Shown here in pieces: positions 36,220-47,699 of a DNA stretch of 64,000 bases. Source of the DNA: Muscardinus avellanarius (taxonomy: Eukaryota; Chordata; Mammalia; Rodentia; Gliridae); assembly GCA_963383645.1 (NCBI GenBank), contig OY726569.1, positions 24,845,054 through 24,909,053 on the forward strand, read 5' to 3'. The notes under the pieces were generated by a model. The model had not been told where the DNA came from. It did no database searches and was given only the letters and a program-made list of their open reading frames with translations. The position numbers were made by a program, and so were the translations under genes. Every line of letters starts with the position of its first letter. Position 1 is the stretch's first letter.

Positions 36220-37430
36220 TATCAGTCCTATATATTTTCTGAGTGAGGACAGTTTAACCTCGTGGGTTTCATAGTTACCAAGAGGTAGATTCAAAAAATG
36301 CTGTAATATAAAAAAAGAAAATTATTTGTAAACAAAATCACTCAAATGGCATTTAACTAAAAACCCTTTCCCAGAGAAGTAAGGTATGTTGGCCTTCAAC
36401 CTGCTGAGCTTGGAGTGGAATGGTATGGGCTATGGAACACATGAGCTAGTAAAAAAAAGCAAAGGAAACATGGAGGAAGGGGGAAGAGGGTGAGGTCAAA
36501 GTTAGAGGAAAAGTATAGGAGGTGCAACATGAAGGTACTAGGTTTTTAGGAACCATAGAGACGTGTGAAGTTATTTCCAGAGATTATCCTACTTTTTAGT
36601 AAGATACATGCTAAAGTACAAAGCAAAGAAAAAAATGTTTAAAACAGTGGAGTAAGAAATCACATAAATAAAATTTATTATTTGTAGGCTTTTATTCTAT
36701 CTTTTCAACTCTTATAAAAGTTGTATGCAGACACACATATACACATCTATGCCATATATATTTTAAATGTATTCAAAATCTTAATATGGAATTTTAAAAA
36801 GGGTGGGAATTTACTCATACTCCAGTTTGAGATGAAGCTAGAAAGAGCACTGAGCCAAAATTGAGAAAATTGGACTCATGTATGCTCAGATATCCAAATA
36901 TCTGGGCTGTTAAAAATGTCTTCCAAACTTCTATAGTAGTTTCTTCCTAACAACATGGAGAATTTTCATTAGAATTTTTAAAATTCTAGCTCCATATTCT
37001 AAGGTTTGATGAAAACAAAATTGGTAAAAAGAAAGGTAAATTAAGAATATGTAGGTTGCCATGTGTTTAAACTGTGATTTCACCATTATGGATGTAATCA
37101 TCACCTAAAAGAAAGAACTTGATTGATTTTCCTGTTCCTGAGATAGCGAGCTCACCCAGCTTATTGCGTGAGATAGTGAGAAGGGAGTGCATAAGAGCAT
37201 CTTCATTGTATAGATGGGTATGAGGAGTCCCAGGAGAACTCAAGTAAACCAGTAGCAGAAGATAACAAGAGGTATAATTATCTTTATTGCTTGTATACCT
37301 CATTGTCCATAATAAACTAGTCAAGAAGAAAGCATTAGGATCAGAAGTGCTGATCTCAACATGAGAATTTTTGAGGATCATTCAGTGTTTGAGTGTTTCT
37401 CTTAAAAAAGATATTGAGCACTAGTGCCTT
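36220..37430. other. Unique intergenic sequence
   Basis: No gene recognised. A 104-codon open frame at 37067-37381 (minus) has no domain signature and is probably chance. Confidence 0.45.
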
Positions 37431-37435
37431 GGTTC

Positions 37436-37620
37436 TTTCTAACCACAACTAAATTACTTACCAGCTGTGTAACCTTGGGCAATTTGCTTACTTCTCTCTA
37501 CCTTAATGTGGCCCATCTCTGTAATGGGATAACAATATTATCTACCTATAGTTATGATTGTTAGGATTAATAAGTGAATGCCTGTGAAGTTTGGAACCTG
37601 GAAAATAATCTGTCATAATA
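37436..37620 (+). mobile_element. MIR (ancient tRNA-derived SINE)
   Basis: Clear MIR core: 'accagctgtgtaaccttggg', 'caatttgcttacttctctct', 'tctgtaatgggataacaat', and 'tgattgttaggattaataag'. A mammal-wide, pre-placental repeat. Confidence 0.88.
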
Positions 37621-37624
37621 AATT

Positions 37625-38075
37625 ATGGTTATTTCTCTTTACAAAGGATAAGTTCAACAACGAAACCATCACCTCACCATGATTTCCAAAATACTGACCT
37701 TCAATGACTTCTTACAGTTCTATATCTCCAACTACTATCCTTCTATCTAAAAAAAAAGTCTAAGACACAGTTTGAGGAAATAACAGGAGTATCTGACTTA
37801 ACACCACCACTTACCCCCATTTTTCAGATCCAGAGGCCTATGTGACTGTTGATAAATCACTGTTACTCAATCCCTTAGCTACTCTGAGAAAAATCTCTTC
37901 CAAAATGGTTGAAATTCTTTCTGAGTCATTTTTAACCAGAGAGGTCACTTGGGCTCATCTACACTACTCTGTTAATACCTCCAATAGAAACCTTAACATA
38001 ATTTTTAAGTTTGTAATTTGACCAAAATATAACAGAAACTTGAGCCCCTTGAAGTCATGGAGCATGCCTCTTTGT
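37625..38075. other. Unique sequence
   Basis: No feature recognised. Confidence 0.4.
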
Positions 38076-38076
38076 T

Positions 38077-38255
38077 ACTGGGGATTGAACCCAGGGGTAT
38101 TCTATTACTGAGCTAAACTCTCTGCCCTTTCTAAATTTTTGTTTATTTTTTTAAATAGGGTCTCACTAGGTTGCTTAAAGTCTCACTCAATTTCTGAGAC
38201 TGGCATCAAACCTGTGAACTTCCTGCCTCAGCCTCCCAAGTACTGCCTGCTAGAG
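38077..38255 (-). mobile_element. 7SL-tRNA SINE, antisense
   Basis: 'ctggggattgaacccagggg', 'gggtctcactaggttgctt', and 'cctgcctcagcctcccaag'. Confidence 0.88.
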
Positions 38256-38336
38256 CATAGCTTGTTTATATATCTTTCTAATGCCTATGGTAACTCCTGG
38301 CTCACTGTGATCCTCAGTGTATTGTTAACATGGATG

Positions 38337-38402
38337 TGGTGGATGGATGGATGGATGGATGGATGGATGGATGGATGGATGGATGGATTGATGGATGGAT
38401 GA
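38337..38402. repeat. (GGAT)n microsatellite
   Basis: About 15 GGAT units, one interrupted. Confidence 0.97.
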
Positions 38403-38545
38403 TTACATGAATTTTTAGATGAATAAATAAGTGAATAAATTACTCTAAAATAAAAATTTTTAAATACTTCAAAATTTAATTGTTTTACTAATTCATTATT
38501 TCCCAACTCTGATAAATAAGGCCCGATTTTTGTGTCCTGAAATTC

Positions 38546-38546
<1 letters not shown>

Positions 38547-38586
<40 letters not shown>
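38547..38586. repeat. (GT)n microsatellite at SINE tail
   Basis: About 20 GT units abutting the antisense SINE that follows. Confidence 0.97.
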
Positions 38587-38590
<4 letters not shown>

Positions 38591-38757
38591 GAGGATTGAA
38601 CCCAGGGGCATTCTACCTCTGAGTTATACCCCCAGCTCTATTTTTTATTCTTTTATTTTGAAACAAGTTCTCACTAAGTTGCAGAGGGCCTCACTAAGTA
38701 GCTGAGGCTGTCTGTAAACCACAATCCTCCTATCTCAGCCTCCTAAGTACTGGGATC
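38587..38757 (-). mobile_element. 7SL-tRNA SINE, antisense
   Basis: 'actgaggattgaacccagg', 'agttgcagagggcctcacta', and 'cctcctaagtactgggatc'. Confidence 0.9.
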
Positions 38758-38759
38758 TG

Positions 38760-39085
38760 AAATTCTTCTTTTAAAATATCATTTTACCCATGTTACTTTC
38801 AAGCAAAAAATGTCTTTGATTTACAGTTTTTTTCTCTTTCCTATTCACTTTCAGAGTTGTTATTACCACCAGTTCCAATCCTTTTCAAATGAAATATCAC
38901 AGACACCTCCTCCCCTAATCCCTTCACAAAGTCATCCTGAAGAACAGTCACGAGGATTAACTAAAAATCTTGTGAACTTCTCCTGACCTCCTTCTGAGAG
39001 TGACAGGATTCACATTTTTGGAAGGTCCTCTTAAAAGATTAATAAATCAGAATAGCCCTTCTGTATGAGCTTAAGAATGGCTCAT
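38760..39085. other. Unique sequence
   Basis: No feature recognised. Confidence 0.4.
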
Positions 39086-39090
39086 TCTAA

Positions 39091-39274
39091 AGCCAGGTGT
39101 AGTGGTGCAAGCCTGTAATCCCAGTACTTGGAAGGTGAGACAGGAGGATCACAGGTTTGAAGACAGTCTCAGCAACTTAGCAATACTCTCAGCAACCTAG
39201 CAAGCCCCTGTTTCAAAATAAAATATAAAATGAAAAAGGACTGGGAGTATAGTATGTATCTGGGTTCAATCCCC

Positions 39275-39280
<6 letters not shown>
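39091..39280 (+). mobile_element. 7SL-tRNA SINE
   Basis: Head 'gccaggtgtagtggtgcaag', tail 'actgggagtatagtatgtat', ending in a CA microsatellite. Confidence 0.88.

Positions 39281-39320
<40 letters not shown>
39281..39320. repeat. (CA)n microsatellite
   Basis: About 20 CA units expanded from the SINE 3' end. Confidence 0.96.
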
Positions 39321-39323
<3 letters not shown>

Positions 39324-39324
39324 C

Positions 39325-39935
39325 ACACTCACTCACAGGCTCATTCTGTAAGTAGGAAACGACCCAGATGTCTTCTCAATGTCCTGTTCAGATATGAGTT
39401 TTAAATGCTTTGGTTTGGGGATCAAGCCACAGAAAAACAGTTTAATCTACCAACTCCATGGCTAAGTCCTGCTCGACTATCTCCACATTTCCCCCAAGAT
39501 ATTTTTTTTTACTTGAGGCTCACTGCTTCTTACAATAGGGCTCTGAATATTTTACACTGTTATTCCCCTATAAACCCCCTCATTGTCTCAAAAATAAAGT
39601 GATTTAAGTAAATATTATAGCAGCATTCTCCAACCTACCAATTATTTTGCCAGTCTTGGGATAGTCTGAGACTATGAGATGGGGAAGAGTAGAAGATTCC
39701 TCCTTCCACATTCAAAATAGAGGGTATTGTCATTTATGTTTTGGCATATATGAGTTCTTGACCTGATATAGCAATGAGATAACTAGTATCAGGGGTTTTA
39801 ACTATGAAAATCAACTCTCTGGAGGCCAGAGATAGCCCAGTAGGAATAAAATCCCTAAGAGAATAATTTTAAAGTTGCTCTATGTTTCATCCAATGAGTA
39901 CAGTCATATAGTGGTGCGCCACCACTCCTGGCAAT
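39325..39935. other. Unique sequence
   Basis: No feature recognised. Confidence 0.4.
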
Positions 39936-39937
39936 TT

Positions 39938-40240
39938 TTTAATTTAATACATATTTTTATTGGAAACAAATGGTATACATTTAAACTGTACTTGGTGCCT
40001 TCTCCCCCCACCTCACTTTCTCCCCCCCCAACAATGAATGTCCAGACTAACCATGCTATATTCATACTTTTACACATATTCAGATGTAGTCCCTCATTAA
40101 TCAAGTTCAGCCTTCTTTTTCTCCTATCTTTGCATTCAAACTTTGCTGATATTTCCTTTCCATTATCTGGAGTCCCTCTGGTATCCCCAATGCTCCCTAG
40201 TTTGGGCATATTAGAGGAAAGATATGTCCCTTCTCTTTCT
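39938..40240 (-). mobile_element. Young L1 3' end, antisense, 5'-truncated
   Basis: Matches the 3' UTR of L1 copies A and C in antisense, from the A tail ('tttaatttaatacatatttttattgg') through 'gtatacatttaaactgtac' and the C-rich tract to the end of ORF2. Confidence 0.88.
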
Positions 40241-40244
40241 AACT

Positions 40245-40735
40245 TTACTCAGTGCTTTCTAAACATGATTAATAATTACCTCCATGTAAGACACTGTAGT
40301 AAGTACTTATTACAAAATAATTAACAAGAGAAGAGTCCTTATTTTTTTAAATCGACCTTTAATTGACTCTCCCATATGTAAAATCAAAATACTTGCTTCT
40401 ATCTTTAACCCAGAAATAATAAGTTTACACTAGCAATTACCCTTCTGCCTATGGATGTTATGAAGCTAGATAACCAATTACAAAGGACAGGATTTTGTTG
40501 AGCTAATCTCTGCCCAACAAAAGTGACCATAGTCAGTAGTATACTGTATATATTAAATGAATGTATGATTAACTCAACTGTATCTTACTTCATTTCCATA
40601 GGCTCACACTAATTTAATTATTTTCTTATATTCACTTTTAACAAATTAACTGTTCTGTGACAAGAAACACTGGATTCTACCTCAATTTTATTCTATTAGG
40701 CCAATCACAATTTTATATCTTTAAGAAATTATTCT
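40245..40735. other. Unique sequence
   Basis: No feature recognised. Confidence 0.4.
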
Positions 40736-40736
40736 T

Positions 40737-40928
40737 AGCCAGGCATGGTGGTGCATGCCTATAATCCCAATATTTGGAAGGCTGAAACAGCATGTTCACA
40801 GGTTTGAGGCCATCCTCAGCAATTTAGCAAGACCCTAAGCAACTTAGTGAGACCTTCTTTCAAAATAAAATATTAAAAGGGCTGGTGGTGCTTTACAGAG
40901 GGAGAATGCTCCTGATTCAACCCCCTAC

Positions 40929-40930
<2 letters not shown>
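40737..40930 (+). mobile_element. 7SL-tRNA SINE, diverged
   Basis: Head 'gccaggcatggtggtgcatg', tail 'gggctggtggtgctttacag'. Ends in a long purine repeat. Confidence 0.87.
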
Positions 40931-40972
<42 letters not shown>

Positions 40973-41166
40973 AAGAGAAGAGAAGAGAAGAGAAGAGAAG
41001 AGGAAGAAGGAGAAGAAGAAGAAGAAGAAGAAGAAGAAGAAGAAGAAGAAGAAGAAGAAGAAGAAGAAGAAGAAGAAGAAGAGGAGGAGAAAGAAGGAGG
41101 AGGAGGAGGATAAAGAGGAAGGAAGGAAAGGAGGAAGGAAGGAAGGAAGAAAGGAAGAAAGGAAGA
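40930..41166. repeat. Compound purine tract (GA)n-(GAAGA)n-(GAA)n-(GGA)n-(GGAA)n
   Basis: About 235 bp of almost pure purine on the plus strand, built from successive GA, AGAGA, GAA, GGA and GGAA/AGGA units grown from a SINE A tail. It reads as a Lys/Glu/Arg open frame, which is not a gene. Confidence 0.96.
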
Positions 41167-41169
41167 CTA

Positions 41170-41488
41170 TTCCCTTAAAATCACTTTTTTAAGGACTTCA
41201 AATACAATAATTAATATGAGGTTAAAAATGCAATTAAGAACAATGTAATAGGATAACATAAAATATTCAATAGAAGATAATACACTCAGAAATGTTCTAC
41301 ATGAAAACATAAATAGTGGTAATTTAATTTGAAATTTTATAAAAATTGTTGTCTTTTATCTCTTTCTTTGGCTTAATAGTTATAAAAGATTTGGTCAACA
41401 GACATGATATCAAGCATCCATTTTTGCTTGTATGGTATTTGAGAACTCCAGAATTAACAATATTTGAACCAAATTGATAACAAATAAT
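41170..41488. other. AT-rich unique sequence
   Basis: No feature recognised. Confidence 0.4.
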
Positions 41489-41489
41489 T

Positions 41490-42535
41490 TAATTTAATTT
41501 TTATAAATTTTTATTGATACATTGTAATTATACATCTTAATGGGATACAAGATGGTGGAGACATACATGTACACATCACTGAGTTAGCCCTTATCCAATT
41601 CCCACCCCATTCTCTCTCCCTCCCTCCTTCTCATGCTTAGATTAGTGATTTACTTAGATATGTTTGTTAAAGTACATCATGTGCATTAGAGAATTTCCCT
41701 CTTCCCCCCTTCCATCACCTCCAGTTACCTTATTTGCTCATCTATAGAATCTTCTTCTTCATCTAGAGTTCCTCTTGATACCCATTTCTTCCTAGCTTTC
41801 ACATATTAGGGAGAGCATCCAATTTCTTATTTTTTTGTGACTGACTAATCTTTCTTAGCATAATGTCCTCCAGTTCCATCCATCTCCCTTAAATGATGTA
41901 ATTGTGTTTTTTTATGGCTGAGTAAAATTTCATTGTGTACGTATCCCACAGTTTTGTAATCCATTCATCTGTTGATGGACATCTTGGCTGGTTCCATAGT
42001 TTGGCTTTGGTAAATTGTGCAGCTATGAACATTGATACACATGCATTAGTTTGGTAGTTTGGTTTCCTATCTTTTGGGTAGATACCCAAAAGTGGTATTG
42101 CTAGATCAAATGGTAGATTTGTTTCCCTTCTTCTGAGGATTCTCCATACTGTTTTCCAAAGTGGTTTCACTAATTTGCAATCCCACCCACAATATTTTAG
42201 AAGTCCCACTTCTCCACATCCTTGCCAGCATTTGTTGTTGTTTGTGTTTTGAATGATTGCCATTCTAGTTGGAGTTAGGTGGAATCTCAGGGTAGTTTTG
42301 ATTTGCATCTCTCTAATTGCTAATGATATTGAGCATTTTTTCATGCATTTATCCATTTGAATTTCTTCCTTCATGTCTATTTGGTTCAATTTCCCATTTT
42401 TGATTGGGATATTTGTTTTCTTAGTGCTGAGTTTCCTGAGTTCTCTGTATATTATAAATAGTAGTCCTCTATCAGAGGTGATGCACCTCCTCTATCAGAG
42501 GTGTTGGCTCTCGGTTGAGGTTCTTGAAAGTTTCC
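41490..42535 (-). mobile_element. L1, antisense, 5'-truncated
   Basis: A 3' end with T-rich tail at 41490-41525 ('tttttattgatacattgtaat'), a 3' UTR, then the ORF2 C-terminus with an open frame at 41889-42389 ([46 protein letters not shown]). It breaks off near 42.5 kb beside a short duplication of 'ctctatcagaggtg'. Different subfamily from L1 copies A-C, judged by its 3' UTR. Confidence 0.85.
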
Positions 42536-42995
42536 AAGAAATGCCTAATTTAAAATTATAAAATCAATTCTGAAATAACTCAAGTCAACTTTAAAGAAGA
42601 ACTTTAAAGAACTAAAACAAATATTGCACAAATCATTCATTGAAATTAGTAGAGATGAAAATCTTCCAAACTCCTTATACAAAGCTAAATATAAAAACCT
42701 TAATATAAAAACCAAATAAAGACACCTTAAGAAAATAAAACTATAGACCACTACCCTTGATGAATATACATGCAAAAATTCTAAACAAAATATCAGTGTT
42801 TTAAAAGCCATATCAAGAAATTTGTACATATGATCAAATCTCTTTCACCACAATATTTCATTCACCACATACATAGAACTAAAGACAAAACCTTCATAAT
42901 CATGTCAATAGATGCTAAGACAGCAACTGACAAAAATCCAAAACCCATTCACGTTAAAAACACTCCAGAAAATCAAAATAGAAGGAACTTACCTC

Positions 42996-43205
42996 AGCCG
43001 GGCATGGTGGTGCACGCTTCTAATCCCAGCATTCGTGAAGCTGACACCAGAGGATCTCAGTTCACGGACAGCCTCAGCTAATTAGTGAGGCCCTCCACAA
43101 CTCAGTGAGACCCTGTTTCAAAATAAAGAATAAAAAACAGGGCTGTGGGTGTAGCTCAGAGGTAGAATGCACCTGGGTTTCATCCCTAGACCCACAAAAA
43201 AAGAA
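42996..43205 (+). mobile_element. 7SL-tRNA SINE, long-head subtype
   Basis: Head 'gccgggcatggtggtgcacg', 'cagctaattagtgaggccctcc', tail 'ggctgtgggtgtagctcag'. A well-preserved copy inside an old L1. Confidence 0.93.
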
Positions 43206-43284
43206 GGAATTTACCTCAATATAAAACTCTGATAATTCCCTTTAAAATCAAAACAAGACAAGGATGACCATTACCACAACTCTT

Positions 43285-43395
43285 TTTTTTTCCTTGCAAG
43301 TCTTTATTAAAAAATCAGTAGGAAATAGGTAAAATAAGCAGTGTGCCAGACAGGCACACTGGAGAGCCAAAAAAATGGAAGTCTCCTATTACTCC
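43285..43395 (-). pseudogene. 3' end of a retrocopied transcript, antisense
   Basis: A T run, then on the minus strand a stretch ending AATAAAGACTTGCAAGG before the A tail: a poly(A) signal 11 bases before the tail. It interrupts L1 coding sequence, which resumes after about 110 bp. It contains the near-palindrome GTGTGCC...GGCACAC. I do not recognise the parent gene. Confidence 0.6.
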
Positions 43396-44024
43396 TTTTT
43401 AAGATAGTACTGGAAACTCCAGCCAGAGTAATAAGGCAAGAGAAGGAAATCAAAGGAACTCAAATAGAAAAAGAAGACCTGGAATTATCTCTATAATGAT
43501 GTTATCTGATATATATAAGGCCCAAGAAACTCAACTAAAAGATGTCTAGAGCTGATCAACAAATTCATCAAGTAGTAGGATACAACGTAGCAGAATACAA
43601 TAATCACTTTTGAAAAAAATCAGTACCATATCTATATGTCAACCATGAATCCACTTAAAAATATATCCAGAAAACAATCTCATTTACAATAACCTCAAAA
43701 ACAATAAAATATCTTGGAATACACCTAACCAAGGAAGTCAAAGATCTCTACAAAGAAAATTATAAAACACTAAAAGAAATTTATGAAGATCACAGAAGAT
43801 GGAAAGATCTACCATGCTCTTGGATAGGCAGAATGAATTTTATCAAAATGGCCATTCTATGAAAAGTGATCTAAATCATTCCTAAATTTTATATGAACCC
43901 CAGAAAAAGTCTTTATAAAAGACCCCAGGATAGCCAAAGCAATTCTCAGCATAAGAATCATAAGGAGGTATCATAATTCCTGACTTCAAATATACTACAG
44001 AGGTATAGTAATAAAAGAGCATGT

Positions 44025-44240
44025 TAAAATCTGCTGTGGTGGCACACGCTTGTAATCCAAGTACTTGGGAGGCTGAGACAGGAGGATTACAGGTTTGTGG
44101 CCAGCCTCAGCTGTTTAGTGAGGCCCTCTGCAACTTAGTGAGACCCTATTTCAAAATAAAGAATTTTTAAAAAATAGGTCTGGGGGTGTAGCTTATAGGT
44201 AAAATGCCCCTGGGTTAAATCCCCAGTACTGCAAAAAAAA
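44025..44240 (+). mobile_element. 7SL-tRNA SINE
   Basis: 'tggtggcacacgcttgtaat', 'gctgtttagtgaggccctc', tail 'gtctgggggtgtagcttatag'. Inserted in L1. Confidence 0.9.
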
Positions 44241-45570
44241 TTAAAAATCAGTATGGTATTGGCACACAAACAGACACATAGAACAATGGAACAGAATATA
44301 AAATACAGAAACAAATCCACACACTTAATAACCAATTGATTTTTGACAAAACTGATTGGAGAAAACACAGCTTTTTCAGCAAGGAAAGTGTTGAAAAACT
44401 GGTTATCCATTTGTAGAAAATGGGATTATATTCCCATCTCTCACTATGCACAAGAGTCAACACAAGATGGATCAAAGACCTGGAAATTAGACAAGAGACT
44501 GGAATTACTAGAAAAGGTCCAACACCCCAACGTACAGGCACATATAGGTAGAAACTTCCTCAACAAGACTCCCAAAGTTCATAAAATTAAACCAAAAATT
44601 AATAAATAAGATGGCAATATCACAAAAATAAAATAAAATATACAAAGAAATTAAAAGATTTAACACTAAAAAACCTAACCAATCAAGAAATGCGCAGTTG
44701 AAATAAATAGATAATTCACAAAGAACTGTAAATGGCCAATAAATACATGAAAAATGTTCAACATCATTAGCAAACAGGGAGACACAAATCAAAACTACAT
44801 GGAGATTTCATCTAACTCTAATTAGAATGGCAATCACCAAAAAGTCAAAAAACAGTTAATGTTGGCAAGAATGTGGGGAAACTCTTCTACACTATTGGTG
44901 GGCTTGAAAATTAGTGTAGCTGTTAGGGAAATCAGTGTGGAGAGTCCTCAGAAAACTAGTAATAGACTCATTATATGGTCCAGCTATACCACTCCTGGGT
45001 ATCTTTCCAAAGAAACTGAAATCAGAATATTATAGTAATACATGCATATGAATGTTTATAACAGCAAAATTCACAATAGCCAAATTATGAAACTAATTTA
45101 GGAATCCATCAACAGATGAATTGATTATAAAATTATAGGACACATACACAATGGAATTCTACTCTACAATAAATAAGAACAAAATTATATCATTTGCAAG
45201 AAAATGGATGTAAACATTATGTTAAATGGGATTAGCTAGTCTCAGAAATTGAAGAGTTTTCTCTCATAAAAGGAAGCTCAGGAGTAACTGGAACATCAGA
45301 GGGTCTTTAGATAATGGAGGAAAATCTCCAGTGGAATGAGAGAAGTGGTTTTGAGAAGGGATGTGTGAGAGAGAGAAAATGAATGAAGAAATCAACTCTA
45401 GCAACATTATATCCATATGTGAGAACACCATCATGAATATCAATACTATGTATGGGGAAAGGGGAAGTGGGCAGGGAGCTGGGGAAAGCCCACCAATGCT
45501 GTGTGCATGTGTGCCACCATCACTATGAACTGCATTATGAGATGAGACTATAATGCACCAATAAAACACC

Positions 45571-45572
<2 letters not shown>

Positions 45573-45612
<40 letters not shown>
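45573..45612. repeat. (CA)n microsatellite
   Basis: About 20 CA units at the L1 3' end. Confidence 0.96.
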
Positions 45613-45613
<1 letters not shown>

Positions 45614-45846
45614 ACCTCTAACCACCAAGAAACCTGCAGTGATTGCTATTGCAGATCTGCAGACCTCAGCAGTTAACTTCACAGAGGGTCCTAGCAGTTC
45701 TTGCCACTGAGAAAATCAACAACCTAAGATTTCAAACAGGAAAACAAAATATGACATCAACAAAGAAACAAAATAAATTTTCAGTAACTAATCCCTAAGA
45801 ATTGGATATCTATGAATGGTCTATGAAAGAATTCAAAATAGACCCA

Positions 45847-45956
45847 TGGCCAGGTGCAATAGCACCTATCCATAAGTCAAGCTCCTGGGAAGGCTGAGAC
45901 AGGAGGGTAGCTTGAGCCCAGAAGTTCGAGAACTGCCTGAGCAACAGAGTAATACA
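45847..45956 (+). mobile_element. Free 7SL-like (FLAM-type) monomer
   Basis: 'ggccaggtgcaatagcacc', 'aggctgagacaggagg', 'gcttgagcccagaagttcg' and 'cctgagcaacagagtaatac'. The GCTTGAGCCCAG and GAGCAACAGAG words are typical of old primate-type Alu monomers, not of the chimeric SINEs here. No tRNA tail follows. Confidence 0.65.
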
Positions 45957-46265
45957 GAAGCTAGGGAGAAAAAGGGTCATAGGAGGAACTCTATACGAAG
46001 GAGGAGAAATCATAGATGAGCAAATAAGAAGCCCTAACTAAGGGTTATGGGAGGAGGAAAGAGAGAAATTTCCTAATGCACATGATGTACATTCAAAAAT
46101 ATATCAAAGTCAATCACTAAGCCAAACATGAGAAGGAGAGAGGGGGGAGGAAATGGGGTGGGAATTGAGTAAGGGCTAAATAATTGATGTGTGCATGTAT
46201 GCTCTACCATCTTATACTCATTAAGATGTATGATACAATGGACCAATAAAAAATTTAAAAAAACA
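45957..46265 (+). mobile_element. L1 3' UTR fragment
   Basis: 'agtcaatcactaagccaaac', a G/A-rich tract and 'gatacaatggaccaataaa' at the end. Confidence 0.75.
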
Positions 46266-46284
46266 ATCAAACAAACCATAAAAA

Positions 46285-46820
46285 CCAAACCAGACAAAAC
46301 TAGACACGTAGACCAATGGAAGAGAATAAAGAGTTGAGAAATAACTTCACATATTTATAACCAACTAATTTTAACAAAAGAGCCAAGAATACACAAGGAT
46401 AATCTCTTCAATAAATAATACTAAGTGAACTGTAAAAAAAAAATTAAATTAAACCTCTTCTCTTTCACCAGTTACTAATATCAACTAAAAATGAAGTTTT
46501 AAATGCAAGACCTGAAACTATAAAACTACTACTTAGAAACAAATAAGAAATGCTTCTAAATATTAGATTGGGTAAGGATAACTTTTGGATGAAACTCCAA
46601 ATTCTAAAGCAATGAAAAAAATTGAGCAATATCAAACTAAACATTTTTCACTGAAAAGGAAACAATCAATAAAGCAAAGAGAAAACCTAAAGAATGGGAG
46701 AAAATATTTTCAAACTATATTCAAACAAAGGATTAATACTCATAATATATAAGGAACTCAAAAAACTCAATAGCAAAGACAAAATAATCCAATTAAGAAT
46801 GGGTACTGAAAAAGAAATTT
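46285..46820 (+). mobile_element. Old L1 ORF2 fragment
   Basis: Sense ORF2 C-terminal sequence ('gacacgtagaccaatggaag', 'caaactaaacatttttcact', 'gggagaaaatattttc'), heavily decayed. Confidence 0.7.
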
Positions 46821-46824
46821 AAAA

Positions 46825-47280
46825 AACATTTCCACTCACAATAACCTCGAAAACTATAAAACATTTGGGAATAAACCTAACTGAGGAGATAAGACCTCTA
46901 TAATGAAAATTGTAAAACATTAAAGAAGTCAAAGAAGATCTTAGAAGGTAGAAGAATTTTCCATGCTCTTGTATGGCAGAAAAAAAATCATTTAAATGGT
47001 CATTCTTCCAAAGTTTAACTACAGATTCAATGCAATCTTCATTAAAATACCATGATCATTCTTCACAAATCTAGAAAAACCAGTCTTTAATATGAAGCAA
47101 CAGAAAAATCTGAAATAGCAAAAATAGTTCTCAGCAATAAGAACCATGCAGAATCATCATTATATCTGACTTCAAACTACACTCTAGAGCATAGTAATAA
47201 AAATGGCATGGTATTGGCACAAAAGAAGACAAATAGATGAATGAAGCAGAATAGAAGACTCAGGGAAAAAATGCACACAC
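46825..47280 (+). mobile_element. Old L1 ORF2, left half of interrupted element
   Basis: Sense ORF2 starting near the '[13 protein letters not shown]' coding region. It is broken at 47280 by the composite LINE and resumes at 50259. Confidence 0.8.
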
Positions 47281-47295
47281 AGTAATTTGATTTTT
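47281..47295. repeat. Target-site duplication of composite LINE copy 1 (left)
   Basis: AGTAATTTGATTTTT, identical to 50244-50258. The preceding C also matches, so it may be 16 bp. Confidence 0.92.
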
Positions 47296-47699
47296 TTTAA
47301 TTTTACTTTTTATTGGTGCAATGTATTCATATGTCATAATGGTATAAAGAAAATACTTTTGTAGACATACATGCACACATCGCCCAGTTAGCCCCTACTT
47401 GATCCCCACCTCGTTCCCTCCCAATCCCTCCTTCCCATGCTTGGCTTAGTGATTGACATCTAGTTTTATAGCAATTTATCCAATATTAACGATGATAATC
47501 TCATAAAACAGTTTCATTTGTCTGATACCAAGCTTTTGATGACTAAAAGATAACAGTTCAATATTTCTTTTAGCTTTCTTTCTTACCAGAAAATATTTTT
47601 TTCTTTTCTTTTTTTTTTTAGGTGAAGCTATCATGCATTTATTTATTTATTTTTCAGAAAAAATCTACCCTGATATGGAATATCGACTCTAGATACCCA

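Larger units (their letters stand above)
42600..45575 (+). mobile_element. Old L1, sense, mid ORF2 to 3' end, with three insertions
   Basis: Sense ORF2 from the RT region (about 42.7 kb) through the C-terminus to a 3' UTR ending 'atgcaccaataaaacacc'. Interrupted by SINEs (42996-43203, 44025-44240) and a short processed transcript (43285-43395). Frames are heavily broken. Confidence 0.82.

Noticed and set aside
37067..37381. 104-codon minus-strand open frame as a gene
   Set aside because: No domain, no splice or promoter context, and composition like the surrounding unique DNA.
38337..39320. Regular short repeats as a possible CRISPR-like array
   Set aside because: They are uninterrupted di- and tetranucleotide microsatellites with no spacers, in a mammalian genome.
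40929..41192. 87-codon Arg/Glu/Lys open frame
   Set aside because: It is translated microsatellite (GA/GAA/GGA repeats).
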